Positions 18,652 through 30,142 of a stretch of 64,000 nt of DNA are shown here, one piece after another. A program made the position numbers and the translations under genes. Numbering within the stretch: position 1 is the stretch's first letter; each line of letters opens with the position of its first letter. Under the pieces are notes generated by a model. The model saw only the letters and a program-made list of their open reading frames with translations, was not told the origin of the DNA and searched no databases. The stretch lies in contig NZ_JAMLJI010000003.1 of NCBI RefSeq assembly GCF_023712105.1, positions 62,001 through 126,000 on the forward strand, read 5' to 3'. The DNA comes from Larsenimonas suaedae. GTDB lineage: Bacteria > Pseudomonadota > Gammaproteobacteria > Pseudomonadales > Halomonadaceae.

Positions 18652-20919
18652 TCAGGCAACCTCGACCTCGGACGATAGGTTCAACCCTTCGTCGTCGACC
18701 GTTACGTGCACAGTACCGCCGTGGTCGGCGAGCTCTCCGAACAGAATCATTTCTGCCAGAGGTTTTTTCAGCTTGTCCTGAATCAGACGGGCCATGGGTC
18801 GCGCGCCCATCTCGGGGTCGTAGCCGTTCTCGGCAAGCCAGGAACGTGCCTCGTCCGACACATCAAGCTGCACCCGCTTCTCATCGAGTTGCGCCTGCAG
18901 TTCGACCAGGAACTTGTCGACCACGTTACGGACCACAGCCAGATCAAGTGCATGGAACTGGATGATGCCATCCAAACGGTTACGGAATTCCGGCGTAAAG
19001 GTGCGTCGAATCACTTCCATGGCGTCGGTTCGATGATCCTGCGTCTGGAAACCGATAGAGCGTCGAGATGACTCCTCAGCCCCGGCATTCGACGTCATGA
19101 TCACGATCACGTTACGGAAGTCGGCTTCACGACCGTTGTTATCCGTCAACTTACCGTGGTCCATCACCTGCAGCAGAAGATTGAAGACTTCCGGATGCGC
19201 TTTTTCAATCTCATCGAGCAAAAGCACGCAATGCGGCGTTTTGGTGACAGCCTCGGTCAGAAGACCGCCCTGGTCGTACCCGACATATCCCGGGGGCGCA
19301 CCAATCAAACGCGAGACGGCGTGACGCTCCATATACTCGGACATATCAAACCGAACCAGCTCGATCCCCATCAGATGGGACAGCTGACGCGCTACTTCCG
19401 TTTTACCTACCCCGGTAGGTCCTGCAAACAGGAAACTTCCTACTGGCTTATCGGGTGAGCTCAAGCCCGCGCGAGACAGCTTGATCGCAGAAGACAGGCT
19501 GGTAATAGCCTCATCCTGACCAAACACCAGCATTTTGAGGTCACGCTCGATGTTGGCCAGAAGCTTGCGATCAGAGCTAGTGACACTTTTCGGCGGGATA
19601 CGCGCGATCGAGGCAACAATTGATTCGACCTGTTCCACGCCGATGGTATCGACACGTGCTTCTTGAGGCAGCAAGCGCTGATGCGCGCCGGCCTCGTCGA
19701 TGACATCGATTGCCTTGTCAGGCAAATGGCGCTCGTTGATGTAGCGATCCGCCAGCCGCACGGCAGTCTCGATGGACTCATCGGTGTACTTGATCTGATG
19801 GTGCTCTTCGAAGCGGCCACGCAACCCTTTCAGGATACGAATGGCATCTTCGACCGAGGGCTCGAGTACATCCACCTTCTGGAAACGTCGCGCCAGCGCA
19901 CGATCTTTTTCGAAAATACCTCGAAATTCCTGGAACGTAGTCGACCCGAGACAACGGAGCTCTCCGGAAGACAACAAAGGCTTCAGAAGATTCGAGGCGT
20001 CCATGACACCACCTGAGGCAGCACCCGCACCGATCACGGTATGAATCTCATCAATGAATAGAATCGAGTTCGGCTCTTTCTTGAGCTCATTGAGCAGGGC
20101 TTTCAAACGCTTTTCGAAGTCGCCGCGGTATTTCGTCCCCGCAAGCAGTGCCCCCATATCGAGGGAGTACACTACTGCATCGGCGATGACTTCCGGCACA
20201 TCCTCTTCAACGATGCGCTTGGCAAGTCCTTCAGCGATGGCCGTCTTGCCGACGCCAGCCTCACCCACCAACAACGGGTTATTCTTGCGACGGCGCGCAA
20301 GGATTTGTACGACGCGCTCAAGCTCGTGATCTCGGCCAATCAATGGATCGATCTTGCCGAGCCGCGCCTGTTCGTTGAGATTGGTCGCGTATCCTTTCAG
20401 CGGATGAGAGCTGCTGTCGGAGCCACCCTCTTCAGCATCGTCGCTGGATTCTGTCGAACCCGGTTGCGGCTGTTCCTGATCGGAAACCTTGGAAATTCCG
20501 TGCGCCAGGTAGTTGACCGCATCGACGCGAGCAACGCTTTGATGCTTGAGGAAGTAGACCGCCTGGCTTTCCTGTTCAGAAAAGATGGCCACCAGAACGT
20601 TGGCGCCAGTGACTTCAGTCTTGCCAGACGACTGGACATGAAATACCGCTCGCTGCAGCACACGTTGAAACCCAAGCGTTGGCTGAGTTTCACGATCATC
20701 CTGACCCTCAGGAATCAGCGGCGTTGTGGAGTTGATGAAATCCTGTAAATCCGTGCGGAGCTTATCAATGTTGGCCCCACAGGCTCGGAGCACATCGGAC
20801 GCAGAGGCATTATCAAGCAATGCCAGCAGGAGGTGTTCCACGGTCATGAACTCATGGCGCTTTGAGCGCGCCACGGTAAAGGCCGTATTCAGGGTCAGTT
20901 CAAGTTCTTTGCTCAACAT
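18652..20919 (-). CDS. clpA: ATP-dependent Clp protease ATP-binding subunit ClpA
   Basis: A 755-residue Hsp100 unfoldase that feeds substrates to ClpP. It has the N-terminal Clp repeat domain that docks ClpS (about 1-145), an acidic linker, AAA module 1 ([18 protein letters not shown] near 215) and module 2 ([20 protein letters not shown] near 495). The ClpP-docking loop reads RRSIGFQ, that is IGF where E. coli ClpA has IGL. Length matches the family (758 in E. coli). clpP is not in this window. It follows clpS by 30 bases and is almost certainly co-transcribed with it. Confidence 0.97.
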   Translation of the reverse strand: MLSKELELTLNTAFTVARSKRHEFMTVEHLLLALLDNASASDVLRACGANIDKLRTDLQDFINSTTPLIPEGQDDRETQPTLGFQRVLQRAVFHVQSSGKTEVTGANVLVAIFSEQESQAVYFLKHQSVARVDAVNYLAHGISKVSDQEQPQPGSTESSDDAEEGGSDSSSHPLKGYATNLNEQARLGKIDPLIGRDHELERVVQILARRRKNNPLLVGEAGVGKTAIAEGLAKRIVEEDVPEVIADAVVYSLDMGALLAGTKYRGDFEKRLKALLNELKKEPNSILFIDEIHTVIGAGAASGGVMDASNLLKPLLSSGELRCLGSTTFQEFRGIFEKDRALARRFQKVDVLEPSVEDAIRILKGLRGRFEEHHQIKYTDESIETAVRLADRYINERHLPDKAIDVIDEAGAHQRLLPQEARVDTIGVEQVESIVASIARIPPKSVTSSDRKLLANIERDLKMLVFGQDEAITSLSSAIKLSRAGLSSPDKPVGSFLFAGPTGVGKTEVARQLSHLMGIELVRFDMSEYMERHAVSRLIGAPPGYVGYDQGGLLTEAVTKTPHCVLLLDEIEKAHPEVFNLLLQVMDHGKLTDNNGREADFRNVIVIMTSNAGAEESSRRSIGFQTQDHRTDAMEVIRRTFTPEFRNRLDGIIQFHALDLAVVRNVVDKFLVELQAQLDEKRVQLDVSDEARSWLAENGYDPEMGARPMARLIQDKLKKPLAEMILFGELADHGGTVHVTVDDEGLNLSSEVEVA

Positions 20920-20949
20920 GGCAGTCCCCTTCTTGCCGCACTCGGCGCT

Positions 20950-21318
20950 TCATTCGACCTGTTCGACATCGCACAATAGTGGATGTTGACATTCTCGAGC
21001 GTATTCGTTGACCTGATGACATTTGGTTTCCGCGACATCGCGCGTGTAGATTCCGCAGGTCGCCTGGCCTTGAGTATGGACGGCCAGCATGATCTGAACC
21101 GCTTTTTCATGATCCATGGCAAAAAAAGTCTGTAACACCTCAACCACGAACTCCATGGGAGTATAATCGTCATTGTGCAACACAACTTTATAAAGCGGTG
21201 GCTCCTTAAGCTCTGGATCACTTAACTGCTCTGCAACATCCTCTTCTTCGTTGCCGCCGGGTGTAGGGGGTGTCGTCATGGCAGCGTAGGTAGCGCCCTT
21301 AACTTTAAAGTCATGCAT
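20950..21318 (-). CDS. clpS: ClpS adaptor protein
   Basis: An adaptor of about 122 residues that binds N-degron residues (Leu, Phe, Trp, Tyr) and hands the protein to ClpA. The core is complete: [20 protein letters not shown] contains the NDDYTPMEF substrate pocket, followed by [19 protein letters not shown] and [10 protein letters not shown]. The N-terminal tail is acidic. I chose the ATG at 21318 (MHDFKVKG) because AAGAAGA lies 9 bases upstream; MTTPPTPG at 21279 is an alternative that removes 13 residues. The gene faces rluE across 275 bases that hold no gene; cspD, often found here in relatives, is absent. Confidence 0.95.
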   Translation of the reverse strand: MHDFKVKGATYAAMTTPPTPGGNEEEDVAEQLSDPELKEPPLYKVVLHNDDYTPMEFVVEVLQTFFAMDHEKAVQIMLAVHTQGQATCGIYTRDVAETKCHQVNEYARECQHPLLCDVEQVE

Positions 21319-21593
21319 TTGAACGTATCTTCTTTGAACATAAGAGGCAAAATCGTTGAACACAAGCACCGATGACGCTCAGCTGCACCTATTCGTCGAT
21401 CCTGCCAGGCGTTATCTAAAAGATGGTGGCCTACACTGCAAGATGCAACTGCTCTGAGTGAAATAAACATCGACGGCTTGATCTTGTTCGTCGCGATTGA
21501 CGCTCGTTTTATCACACACCCACACGTTACATAAGCTGGATCAACACTCAGTTTGACCACGTTATCAAGGGACCGTTTCATTCGGACGCACCA

Positions 21594-22190
21594 GTGAGCA
21601 CTCTTTATCTTTTACACAAGCCATTTCAGGTACTGTGCCAGTTTACTGATGACTCAGGCCGACCAACGCTTGCCGGGCTGATCGATGTGCCTGGCATCTA
21701 TCCGGCCGGGCGTCTGGATTTCGACAGTGAAGGACTTTTACTGCTCACAGCCGATGGTCAGCTCAACCATCGCATCACTCACCCCGATCAAAAACAGGAA
21801 AAAACCTATTGGGTTCAGGTCGAAGGTGAGCCTGACGATCATGCCCTCAAAGCCCTCAAGCACGGCGTGATTTTGAAGGACGGGCCGACGCGCCCAGCCA
21901 AGGTCCGGCGATTGATTGCCCCCGAGGTCGGCGACCGACATCCGCCGGTCCGCCATCGGGCGAGCATCCCGACCTCCTGGCTTGAAATCACCATTACCGA
22001 GGGGCGCAACCGGCAGGTTCGCCGCATGACAGCTGCAATTGGCCATCCGACCCTGCGCCTTATTCGAACCCGTATCGGCCCGTGGTCGATCAAGGGCCTC
22101 GCATCGGGTGCCTGGCGCAGTGAAACACTGCACATGCCAACCACCCCCAAACGACGCGCCCACGCGCCTAAAAAAGGACTCAAACGATGA
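21594..22190 (+). CDS. rluE: 23S rRNA pseudouridine synthase RluE
   Basis: A 198-residue member of the RsuA family that modifies U2457 of 23S rRNA in E. coli. It has the N-terminal LHKPFQVLCQFTDDSGRPTL, the catalytic Asp in AGRLDFDSEGLLLLT, and RNRQVRRMTAAIGHPTLRLIR. It lacks an S4 domain, which fits RluE and excludes RluB/RsuA. The basic C-terminal tail is unusually rich in Lys and Arg. The start is GTG at 21594 with a weak ribosome binding site. Its stop overlaps the nudJ start (ATGA). Confidence 0.93.
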   Translation: MSTLYLLHKPFQVLCQFTDDSGRPTLAGLIDVPGIYPAGRLDFDSEGLLLLTADGQLNHRITHPDQKQEKTYWVQVEGEPDDHALKALKHGVILKDGPTRPAKVRRLIAPEVGDRHPPVRHRASIPTSWLEITITEGRNRQVRRMTAAIGHPTLRLIRTRIGPWSIKGLASGAWRSETLHMPTTPKRRAHAPKKGLKR

Positions 22191-22654
22191 CTCGCTGGCG
22201 CCCAAACACAACGGTTGCCGCCGTCATCGAGCAGGATGGCCGGTTTCTTCTGGTCGAGGAGCGACAGGGCGCGTCCACCGTCTTCAATCAGCCGGCCGGG
22301 CATCTTGAGGCCGGTGAGACCCTCATCGGCGCCGTTCACCGGGAAACGCTTGAGGAAAGTGGCTGGTCGATCGACATCGATCATTATCTCGGGCTTTATA
22401 TCAACGAGGCGCCCAACGGCGTTACCTACCACAGCCATAGCTTTCTGGCGACGCCAAGGGCCGTTGAAACACACACGCTGGACTCGGTCATTATTGGCGT
22501 ACACTGGTTTACACCTCAGGACATTCAAACCCTTCAACACCAAGGGCGACTGCGAAGCCCGCTCGTCTTGAGGCGCATTCAAGACACGCTCGCCGGCAAA
22601 CGCTATCCGCTGGATCTCATCAATGAACCGCCCTACGCGCCGACGAGGGGTTAA
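22187..22654 (+). CDS. nudJ: Nudix phosphatase NudJ
   Basis: A 155-residue Nudix hydrolase. The Nudix box is intact: GHLEAGE, then seven residues, RE, one residue and LEESGW. In E. coli NudJ removes pyrophosphate or phosphate from thiamine pyrophosphate intermediate (HMP-PP), nucleoside tri- and diphosphates and isopentenyl diphosphate. The region NEAPNGVTYHSHSFLA and VHWFTPQDIQ matches this subgroup. It overlaps rluE by 4 bases and is followed after 66 bases by mnmA, the order nudJ-mnmA-hflD-purB being widespread in gammaproteobacteria. Confidence 0.92.
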   Translation: MTRWRPNTTVAAVIEQDGRFLLVEERQGASTVFNQPAGHLEAGETLIGAVHRETLEESGWSIDIDHYLGLYINEAPNGVTYHSHSFLATPRAVETHTLDSVIIGVHWFTPQDIQTLQHQGRLRSPLVLRRIQDTLAGKRYPLDLINEPPYAPTRG

Positions 22655-22720
22655 GCCCGTACGCACCATCGGGTATAATCGCCCCAACTTCGCGTTCGAA
22701 CCCGAGAGTATCTGTGCCTC

Positions 22721-23847
22721 ATGACCTCTAGCTCCTCATCTCACCCGGCCCACACCAAAGTGATCGTAGGCATGTCCGGCGGCGTCGATTCGTCCGTATC
22801 GGCCTGGCTCCTGCTCGAACAGGGGTATCAGGTCGAGGGGCTGTTCATGAAGAACTGGGATGAAGACGACGGCACCGAGTACTGCACTGCCAAGGAAGAT
22901 TTGGCCGATGCTCAGCGCGTGTGCGACACCCTCGGCATCACGCTTCACACGGCCAATTTTGCGGCCGATTACTGGGATAACGTCTTCGAGCATTTTCTTG
23001 CCGAATACAAGGCCGGACGCACGCCGAACCCGGACATCCTTTGCAACAAGGAAATCAAGTTCAAGGTCTTTCTCGAGTACGCAGAAATTCTGGGCGCGGA
23101 CCTGATCGCGACGGGGCACTATGTCCGCCGCGGCGAGGCAGGCGGCCAAGCCGCACTGCTCAAGGGGCTCGATGCCAACAAGGATCAAAGCTATTTTCTG
23201 CACGCTGTGGGCAGTGACGCCATCGCACGCACGCTCTTTCCCGTGGGCGAGCTCGAAAAACCGGAGGTTCGTCGCATTGCCGAAGAGCAGGGTCTGGCCA
23301 CCGCCCGCAAAAAGGACTCGACCGGTATCTGCTTCATCGGCGAGCGGCGCTTTCGTGACTTTTTAAGCCAGTATCTGCCGGCCCAGCCCGGCGTTATCGA
23401 AACCGACACCGGTGATCGCATCGGCGAACACATGGGCTTGATGTATTACACCCTCGGCCAGCGCCAGGGGCTCGGGATCGGCGGACTCGCCAAGTACAAC
23501 GAAGACCCGTGGTACGTGGCGGCCAAGGATCTGGAACGCAATGTGCTTGTTGCCGTTCAAGGCAAGCACCATGACCTGCTGTACACCCAGGTCATCGTCA
23601 CCGAATCCATCGACTGGGTTGCAGGTCACGCGCCCTCTGAGAACTTCGAAGCCACCGCCAAGGTTCGGTACCGCCAGACCGACCAGCCTTGCCGCGTAAG
23701 CGTCCATGACGACAACACTTTAACTGTTGTATTTGATGCCCCCCAACGTGCGGTCACACCGGGCCAGTCTCTCGTGCTCTATCAAGGCAAGCAGTGCCTC
23801 GGTGGTGGCGTGATCCAGAGCGCGTACAAACTCGAGAGCCAAGCGGC

Positions 23848-23851
<4 letters not shown>
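22721..23851 (+). CDS. mnmA: tRNA 2-thiouridylase MnmA
   Basis: A 376-residue enzyme that thiolates U34 of tRNA for Lys, Glu and Gln, taking sulphur from a relay. It has the PP-loop [16 protein letters not shown], the first catalytic Cys in [12 protein letters not shown], the second in [15 protein letters not shown], and the C-terminal beta barrel region. Length is normal. A Ser-rich, non-conserved leader of about 12 residues precedes the PP-loop. It overlaps hflD by four bases (ATGA). Confidence 0.97.
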
Positions 23852-25870
<2,019 letters not shown>

Positions 25871-25920
25871 TGTTTCACCCCGCCGGGTCACCAAGGCCCG
25901 GCTTCACGCGACCGAAAACC

Positions 25921-27105
25921 ATGACGTACGACGCCACCGCGCCATTGACCCTGCTTGGAAACCGCTCACCTGCTGAATTTCTGAGCGAGTACTGGCAGAA
26001 AAAGCCGCTTCTTATTCGAGGCGCCTATCCCGATTTTCAGGCCCCGCTCTCTCCCGATGAACTGGCAGGGCTTGCCTGTGAGGATGGCATCGAGGCTCGA
26101 CTGGTAGAACAGTTCGGCCCGGACAAGACGTGGCAGCTCTCCCACGGCCCGTTCGATGAGGACACGTTCAGCCGCCTGGGCGAGCGCGACTGGTCGCTGC
26201 TGGTACAGGCCGTAGACCACTATGTGCCGGACGTTGCCGAGTTGATGGCGGATTTTCGGTTCATTCCCGCCTGGCGCCTCGATGACATCATGATCAGCTA
26301 CGCGCCACCAGGCGGCAACGTTGGCCCTCACGTCGACAATTACGATGTCTTCCTGCTTCAGGCCAGCGGCACCCGGCGCTGGCAGCTGGGCGAATTCTGC
26401 GATGAAAACGCGCCCGTAATTCAGGGCATCGACCTCAAGATGCTCGAGCACTTTGAGGTAAGCGCAGGGCAGGACTGGGTGCTGGAGCCCGGCGATATGC
26501 TGTATCTGCCACCGAGGCTTGCTCATCATGGTGTCAGCGAAAGCAGTGACTGCATGACCATTTCAGTCGGCTTTCGCGCACCTTCCGCCGATGAAATGAT
26601 CACCTCCTACGCCGATTTTCGAGGCGAGCAGCTCAGCGAGGAACAGCGTTACGGTGATGCTGACCTCACGGCGCCCTCGCATAGCGGTGAAATCGATGAA
26701 CAGGCCCTCGCTCGCGCCCGCGAGATCATTCTTACTGCACTGGATGAGCCGTCAACGCTTGCCGCTTGGTTCGGGCGCTACATGACCCAGGCCCGCTACC
26801 CGGACCAGCTTGCCGAGCCGGAAACGACCACAACGGCCGACACGCTTCTAAATCGTCTGGAACAAGGCGAGGAAATCGAACGCAGCCTTGGCTCACGCTT
26901 CGCCTTTCATGGTCTTGATTCGACGCGCGCAACGCTTTTTGCCGATGGTGATGCCATCGAATGCGATCGTACGCTTGCAGAAGCAGTTGCCTCGACCGAC
27001 CCACTGACTCAAGACCTGGTGCCAATGGATCATGGTGCTGCCGAGCTTCTGGCCGCACTGATCAACCGAGGTTCGCTTCACTGGCTCGACGACGATGACG
27101 CCTGA
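25921..27105 (+). CDS. roxA: 50S ribosomal protein L16 arginine 3-hydroxylase
   Basis: A 394-residue 2-oxoglutarate/Fe(II) oxygenase of the JmjC-like RoxA (YcfD) family. The iron ligands are visible: His137 and Asp139 in GPHVDNYDVF, and a His in RLAHHGVS near residue 202. Also present is FRFIPAWRLDDIMISYAPPG. The enzyme hydroxylates an Arg of ribosomal protein L16. The C-terminal half forms the dimerisation and winged-helix part. The start is the ATG at 25921, 50 bases after purB; the upstream open frame adds an unrelated leader. Its last 11 bases overlap the next gene. Confidence 0.93.
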   Translation: MTYDATAPLTLLGNRSPAEFLSEYWQKKPLLIRGAYPDFQAPLSPDELAGLACEDGIEARLVEQFGPDKTWQLSHGPFDEDTFSRLGERDWSLLVQAVDHYVPDVAELMADFRFIPAWRLDDIMISYAPPGGNVGPHVDNYDVFLLQASGTRRWQLGEFCDENAPVIQGIDLKMLEHFEVSAGQDWVLEPGDMLYLPPRLAHHGVSESSDCMTISVGFRAPSADEMITSYADFRGEQLSEEQRYGDADLTAPSHSGEIDEQALARAREIILTALDEPSTLAAWFGRYMTQARYPDQLAEPETTTTADTLLNRLEQGEEIERSLGSRFAFHGLDSTRATLFADGDAIECDRTLAEAVASTDPLTQDLVPMDHGAAELLAALINRGSLHWLDDDDA

Positions 27106-27532
27106 CACCGTCACGATCGATCACGGCGATTGGGCAACCCTTGGCCACTGGTGTCGGCCGATTCGCACTGCGGTATTCGTTGACGAGCAAAAGATACCGC
27201 CTGCCGAGGAATGGGACGACGACGATCACACCGCCGTTCATTTCGTTTTGTTTGATCAGGGGGAAGCACTCGGCACGGCGCGCCTGCTGCCCGATGGTCA
27301 CATCGGGCGCGTGGCCCTTTTGAAAAACAGCCGAGGCCGAGGGTTGGGTCACCGTTTAATGCATGACGTCATGGACCATGGAATGCGTCTTCACTCAAGG
27401 CTCGTTCTGTCAGCACAGACGCATGCGCTTGGCTTCTATGAACACCTCGGGTTTGTCGCAACCGGCGATGAGTTTTTGGAAGCGGGCATAGCGCATCGAA
27501 CCATGGTCTACGCTGTCGAAGTGAACGATTGA
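27095..27532 (+). CDS. GNAT family N-acetyltransferase
   Basis: A 145-residue acetyltransferase with the acetyl-CoA loop SRGRGLGHRLMHDVMDHGM (the Q/RxxGxG/A motif) and the closing LGFYEHLGFVATGDEFLEAG. The N-terminal FVDEQKIPPAEEWDDDDHTAVHF is typical of the ElaA/YjcF-like subgroup. The substrate cannot be told from sequence. It overlaps roxA by 11 bases, so translation is probably coupled and the two share a message. Confidence 0.85.
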   Translation: MTPDTVTIDHGDWATLGHWCRPIRTAVFVDEQKIPPAEEWDDDDHTAVHFVLFDQGEALGTARLLPDGHIGRVALLKNSRGRGLGHRLMHDVMDHGMRLHSRLVLSAQTHALGFYEHLGFVATGDEFLEAGIAHRTMVYAVEVND

Positions 27533-27589
27533 GCAATCGGTGCGTCCAACTTCTGATGCATCGTTTATATCCGACCTGGAGCACACCTC

Positions 27590-28060
27590 ATGAAACACTT
27601 GGCGACTACAGCCCTTGTCATCAGTCTTGCCGCACTCGGCGGTTGCGCCAATAGCGACATTTATTCCGGCGATGTATACAGCGGCCAGGACGCGAAGACT
27701 GCACGGTATGTGCACTACGGCACCGTATCGCAGGTACGTCCGGTCAAGATTCAAGCAGGCAACCAGAATGACAGCGGGTTTGGCGGTATAGGCGGCGCCC
27801 TGCTTGGGGGCGTGCTTGGAAGCCAGTTCGGTGGCGGCAGCGGACGCCTTTTAACATCGGCGGTCGGCGCGGTCGGCGGCGCAGTAGCCGGCTCGAAGAT
27901 CGAGCAGTCTGCCAATCAGGTCAACGCCTACGAAATCCAGATCCAGCAGGATAACGGCGAGCAGGTCGTGGTCGTCCAAAAGGCGGATCATCCCTATTCA
28001 GTTGGCCAGCGCGTACGCTTGATCGGCTCCGGGAACGACCTTTCAGTCGCTCCCGAATAA
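27590..28060 (+). CDS. slyB: Glycine-zipper outer-membrane lipoprotein SlyB
   Basis: A 156-residue lipoprotein with a lipobox (LGGC, Cys19) and strong similarity to SlyB: SGDVYSGQDAKTARYVHYGTV, RPVKIQAG, then a glycine-zipper hairpin (GGIGGALLGGVLGSQFGGGS and VGAVGGAVAGSK) and a C-terminal beta part. In enteric bacteria SlyB belongs to the PhoPQ regulon and guards the outer membrane under stress. CTGGAG lies before the ATG. It begins a plus-strand envelope group with the lipid A deacylase and kinase homologue downstream. Confidence 0.92.
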   Translation: MKHLATTALVISLAALGGCANSDIYSGDVYSGQDAKTARYVHYGTVSQVRPVKIQAGNQNDSGFGGIGGALLGGVLGSQFGGGSGRLLTSAVGAVGGAVAGSKIEQSANQVNAYEIQIQQDNGEQVVVVQKADHPYSVGQRVRLIGSGNDLSVAPE

Positions 28061-28172
28061 TCAGGGTCAAGGTGTAACTCCGCCTGGGGAACATGCGGAC
28101 TGCGTAGGGCTTGTCCTATACTGGTTAGCCACCTAACCATAACGATCAGCCCACGCAGGAAAAGGACTCCCT

Positions 28173-29141
28173 ATGCGCGCAAAGACTTTAGCTCTGCTGC
28201 TCCTTGCAGCCTCCCCATCGGCTCTGGCCGACGGCATTCTCACCCTGAAAGTCGATAACGATATATTTGCCAGCGGCGATGACGGTCATTACACCAATGG
28301 GCTGGAAGGTCAATGGACCTTCCGGCCCGCTGCCGACCACTGGACCCGCTCGTTGTCAGAGTCCCTTCCTGTATGGTCGCGCGGCACGCTGGATATGGCG
28401 AGTTACCGGTTCGGCCAACAAATCTATACCCCTGAAAATACCAGCGCGCACCAACTGATCGAAAGCGACCGCCCTTACGCAGGTTACTTGTATGCAGGCC
28501 TATCGCTTTTTCAGGACGAACGTGATGACACCCTTCGTCAAAGCGATTCCCTCTACATCGATATCGGTGTAGTTGGGCCGGCGGCAGGCGGTAAATTCAT
28601 TCAAAACAACTTCCATCATTTGATCGACAGCGATAGAGCGGAAGGCTGGCATAACCAACTGAGCAACGAGCCAACGCTTGCCGTTGGCTGGAACCGCGCC
28701 TGGTGGCACCGTGGCTCGATAGGTAGCCTTGAAACCGAATATGGCCCCAACGTGGGCGTCACACTGGGCAATCTGTACGATTTTGCCGAAACCGGCTACA
28801 TGGTTCGTGTCGGGCGTGGTCTATCCGATGTCTATGGTATTCCAAACGTTTCACCGTCACAGAGCGGGCGCACCTTCTTCACGCCAAACCGAGGCGGCTG
28901 GTACGTCTTTGCAGGCCTCACGGGGCGCTATGTTGCTCATAACATGCTGCTCGACGGCAATACCTTTGAAGACAGTGCCGAGGTCGACCGCCGCCCCTTA
29001 GTAGGTGACGCATTGACCGGGGTCGCGTTAACCTACGATCGCTGGAGTGTCGCCTTCACGGCCGTCTGGCGGACACATGAGTTTGAAGCGCAGGATGACA
29101 GCGACAAGTTTGGTTCATTGACCATCTCCACCTGGCTTTAA
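28173..29141 (+). CDS. lpxR: LpxR-type lipid A 3'-O-deacylase
   Basis: A 322-residue outer-membrane barrel of the DUF2219 family. After a 19-residue signal peptide it reads DGILTLKVDNDIFAS and HYTNGLEGQW; the Asn-Asp pair and Thr-Asn-Gly region correspond to the active-site part of Salmonella LpxR. FHHLIDSDRAEGWHNQLSNE in the middle is also typical and supplies candidate catalytic His. The chain ends SLTISTWL. LpxR removes the 3'-acyloxyacyl group of lipid A in a calcium-dependent reaction, lowering immune recognition in pathogens; in a free-living organism it more likely tunes membrane packing. Specificity is inferred. Confidence 0.82.
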   Translation: MRAKTLALLLLAASPSALADGILTLKVDNDIFASGDDGHYTNGLEGQWTFRPAADHWTRSLSESLPVWSRGTLDMASYRFGQQIYTPENTSAHQLIESDRPYAGYLYAGLSLFQDERDDTLRQSDSLYIDIGVVGPAAGGKFIQNNFHHLIDSDRAEGWHNQLSNEPTLAVGWNRAWWHRGSIGSLETEYGPNVGVTLGNLYDFAETGYMVRVGRGLSDVYGIPNVSPSQSGRTFFTPNRGGWYVFAGLTGRYVAHNMLLDGNTFEDSAEVDRRPLVGDALTGVALTYDRWSVAFTAVWRTHEFEAQDDSDKFGSLTISTWL

Positions 29142-29152
29142 GTAACGCCCTC

Positions 29153-29207
29153 TGGCCTTAGGTGACAGCGCGGCAGGCACGTAACGTTGCTTACCGCGCT
29201 ACGGCCA
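29153..29207. other. Extended intergenic stem-loop
   Basis: TGGCC (29153-29157) pairs with GGCCA (29203-29207) and AGCGCGG (29167-29173) pairs with CCGCGCT (29194-29200), with a further near-symmetric GCACGTAACGTTGC in the loop. There is no T tract on the plus strand. It could be a factor-dependent terminator of lpxR, a messenger leader element, or part of a small RNA. Confidence 0.4.
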
Positions 29208-29257
29208 AGGCTCATGATTTAGCCACCCCTTATTATCTACCCTACTAGATTGCCCTC

Positions 29258-29995
29258 ATGAACGATTACCATTCCCCGGCCTACGCCGACCTGTTTCAGC
29301 GCCATCAACTCGACGATTTCGAAGCCTTGTGGGCACTGTCTCTCACACCGGTCGATGCGCCCAACCTCGAGCGTGGCGGTCACTCTGAAGTATGCTTGCT
29401 GACGCTTGAGAATCAGCGTTTTTTCGTCAAGCGCCAAACAAACCATCTCGGTCGAAGCGTTCAGCGCCCTTTTGGCGAACCGACCTTCGCGCGTGAATTT
29501 AGAAACATTCAACTCTTTCAAAAACGGGGCATCCCGGCACTGGATGCGGCCTGGTTCGGTGAGCGCCGCTCGGGAAAATCCTGGCGTGCCATTCTGATCA
29601 CACCTGCCCTGGATGGGCATGAAGACCTCGTCGATTTGAACGCGCGCTGGCAAACGCTCTCCGAGGAGACCCAATACGGCATCATCGATGCCAGTGCAGC
29701 TCTGCTACGCACTCTTCACGACAGCGGCTTGCTGCATGGCAGCCTTTACGCCAAGCATGTGTTCTTGGCGCAAACACCCTCAGGCTGGATCGCCCGCTTT
29801 ATCGACCTCGAGAAATCCAGGCCCTTCTTTCGGCGCTCAGCAGAGCGTGTACGTGATCTTGATGTGTTCGCTCGCCGCCTTGATCAATGGCAAGAAAACG
29901 AGTGGCAGCGCTTTTTCAAGCATTACGCCGGGCCCGAAGGGCCCCAGTGGCGCCAAAAGCTCGATGCGCGCTTGGCACGTAAGCGTAAGAAATAA
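29258..29995 (+). CDS. InaA-type lipopolysaccharide kinase family protein
   Basis: A 245-residue kinase-like protein. It has LERGGHSEVCLLTL and RFFVKRQ (the ATP-binding Lys), FAREFRNIQLFQKRGIPALDA (the helix C Glu), the catalytic-loop equivalent LHDSGLLHGSLYAKHVFL, and ARFIDLEKSR in place of DFG. Related InaA/RfaP/KdkA proteins phosphorylate heptose or Kdo of the LPS core. The neighbourhood (slyB, lpxR, OmpW proteins) supports an envelope role, but the substrate is not known. The ribosome binding site is weak. Confidence 0.8.
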   Translation: MNDYHSPAYADLFQRHQLDDFEALWALSLTPVDAPNLERGGHSEVCLLTLENQRFFVKRQTNHLGRSVQRPFGEPTFAREFRNIQLFQKRGIPALDAAWFGERRSGKSWRAILITPALDGHEDLVDLNARWQTLSEETQYGIIDASAALLRTLHDSGLLHGSLYAKHVFLAQTPSGWIARFIDLEKSRPFFRRSAERVRDLDVFARRLDQWQENEWQRFFKHYAGPEGPQWRQKLDARLARKRKK

Positions 29996-30048
29996 CCTAG
30001 ATCATCAAAAGCTATCAACCTGATAGTCAAAATCTTAGAAATAATACG

Positions 30049-30076
30049 TGACAGCACGAACACTGTTTCCTATGAT
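30049..30076 (+). promoter_or_regulatory. Candidate promoter of the first ompW gene
   Basis: GTGACA (30049-30054) and TATGAT (30071-30076) are separated by 16 bases and lie 67 bases before the ATG, a plausible sigma-70 promoter. A small hairpin CTATCA/TGATAG (30012-30026) just upstream may end the kinase transcript. Confidence 0.5.
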
Positions 30077-30142
30077 GCACACATCGTTTAGAAACACCGT
30101 TCGCAAACACGATGACGGTGACCAGCATTCAAGGAGAACGAC

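Noticed and set aside
21276-21581. A 101-codon minus-strand frame upstream of clpS
   Set aside because: It overlaps the clpS start in another frame, has no ribosome binding site or recognisable domain, and is not cspD.
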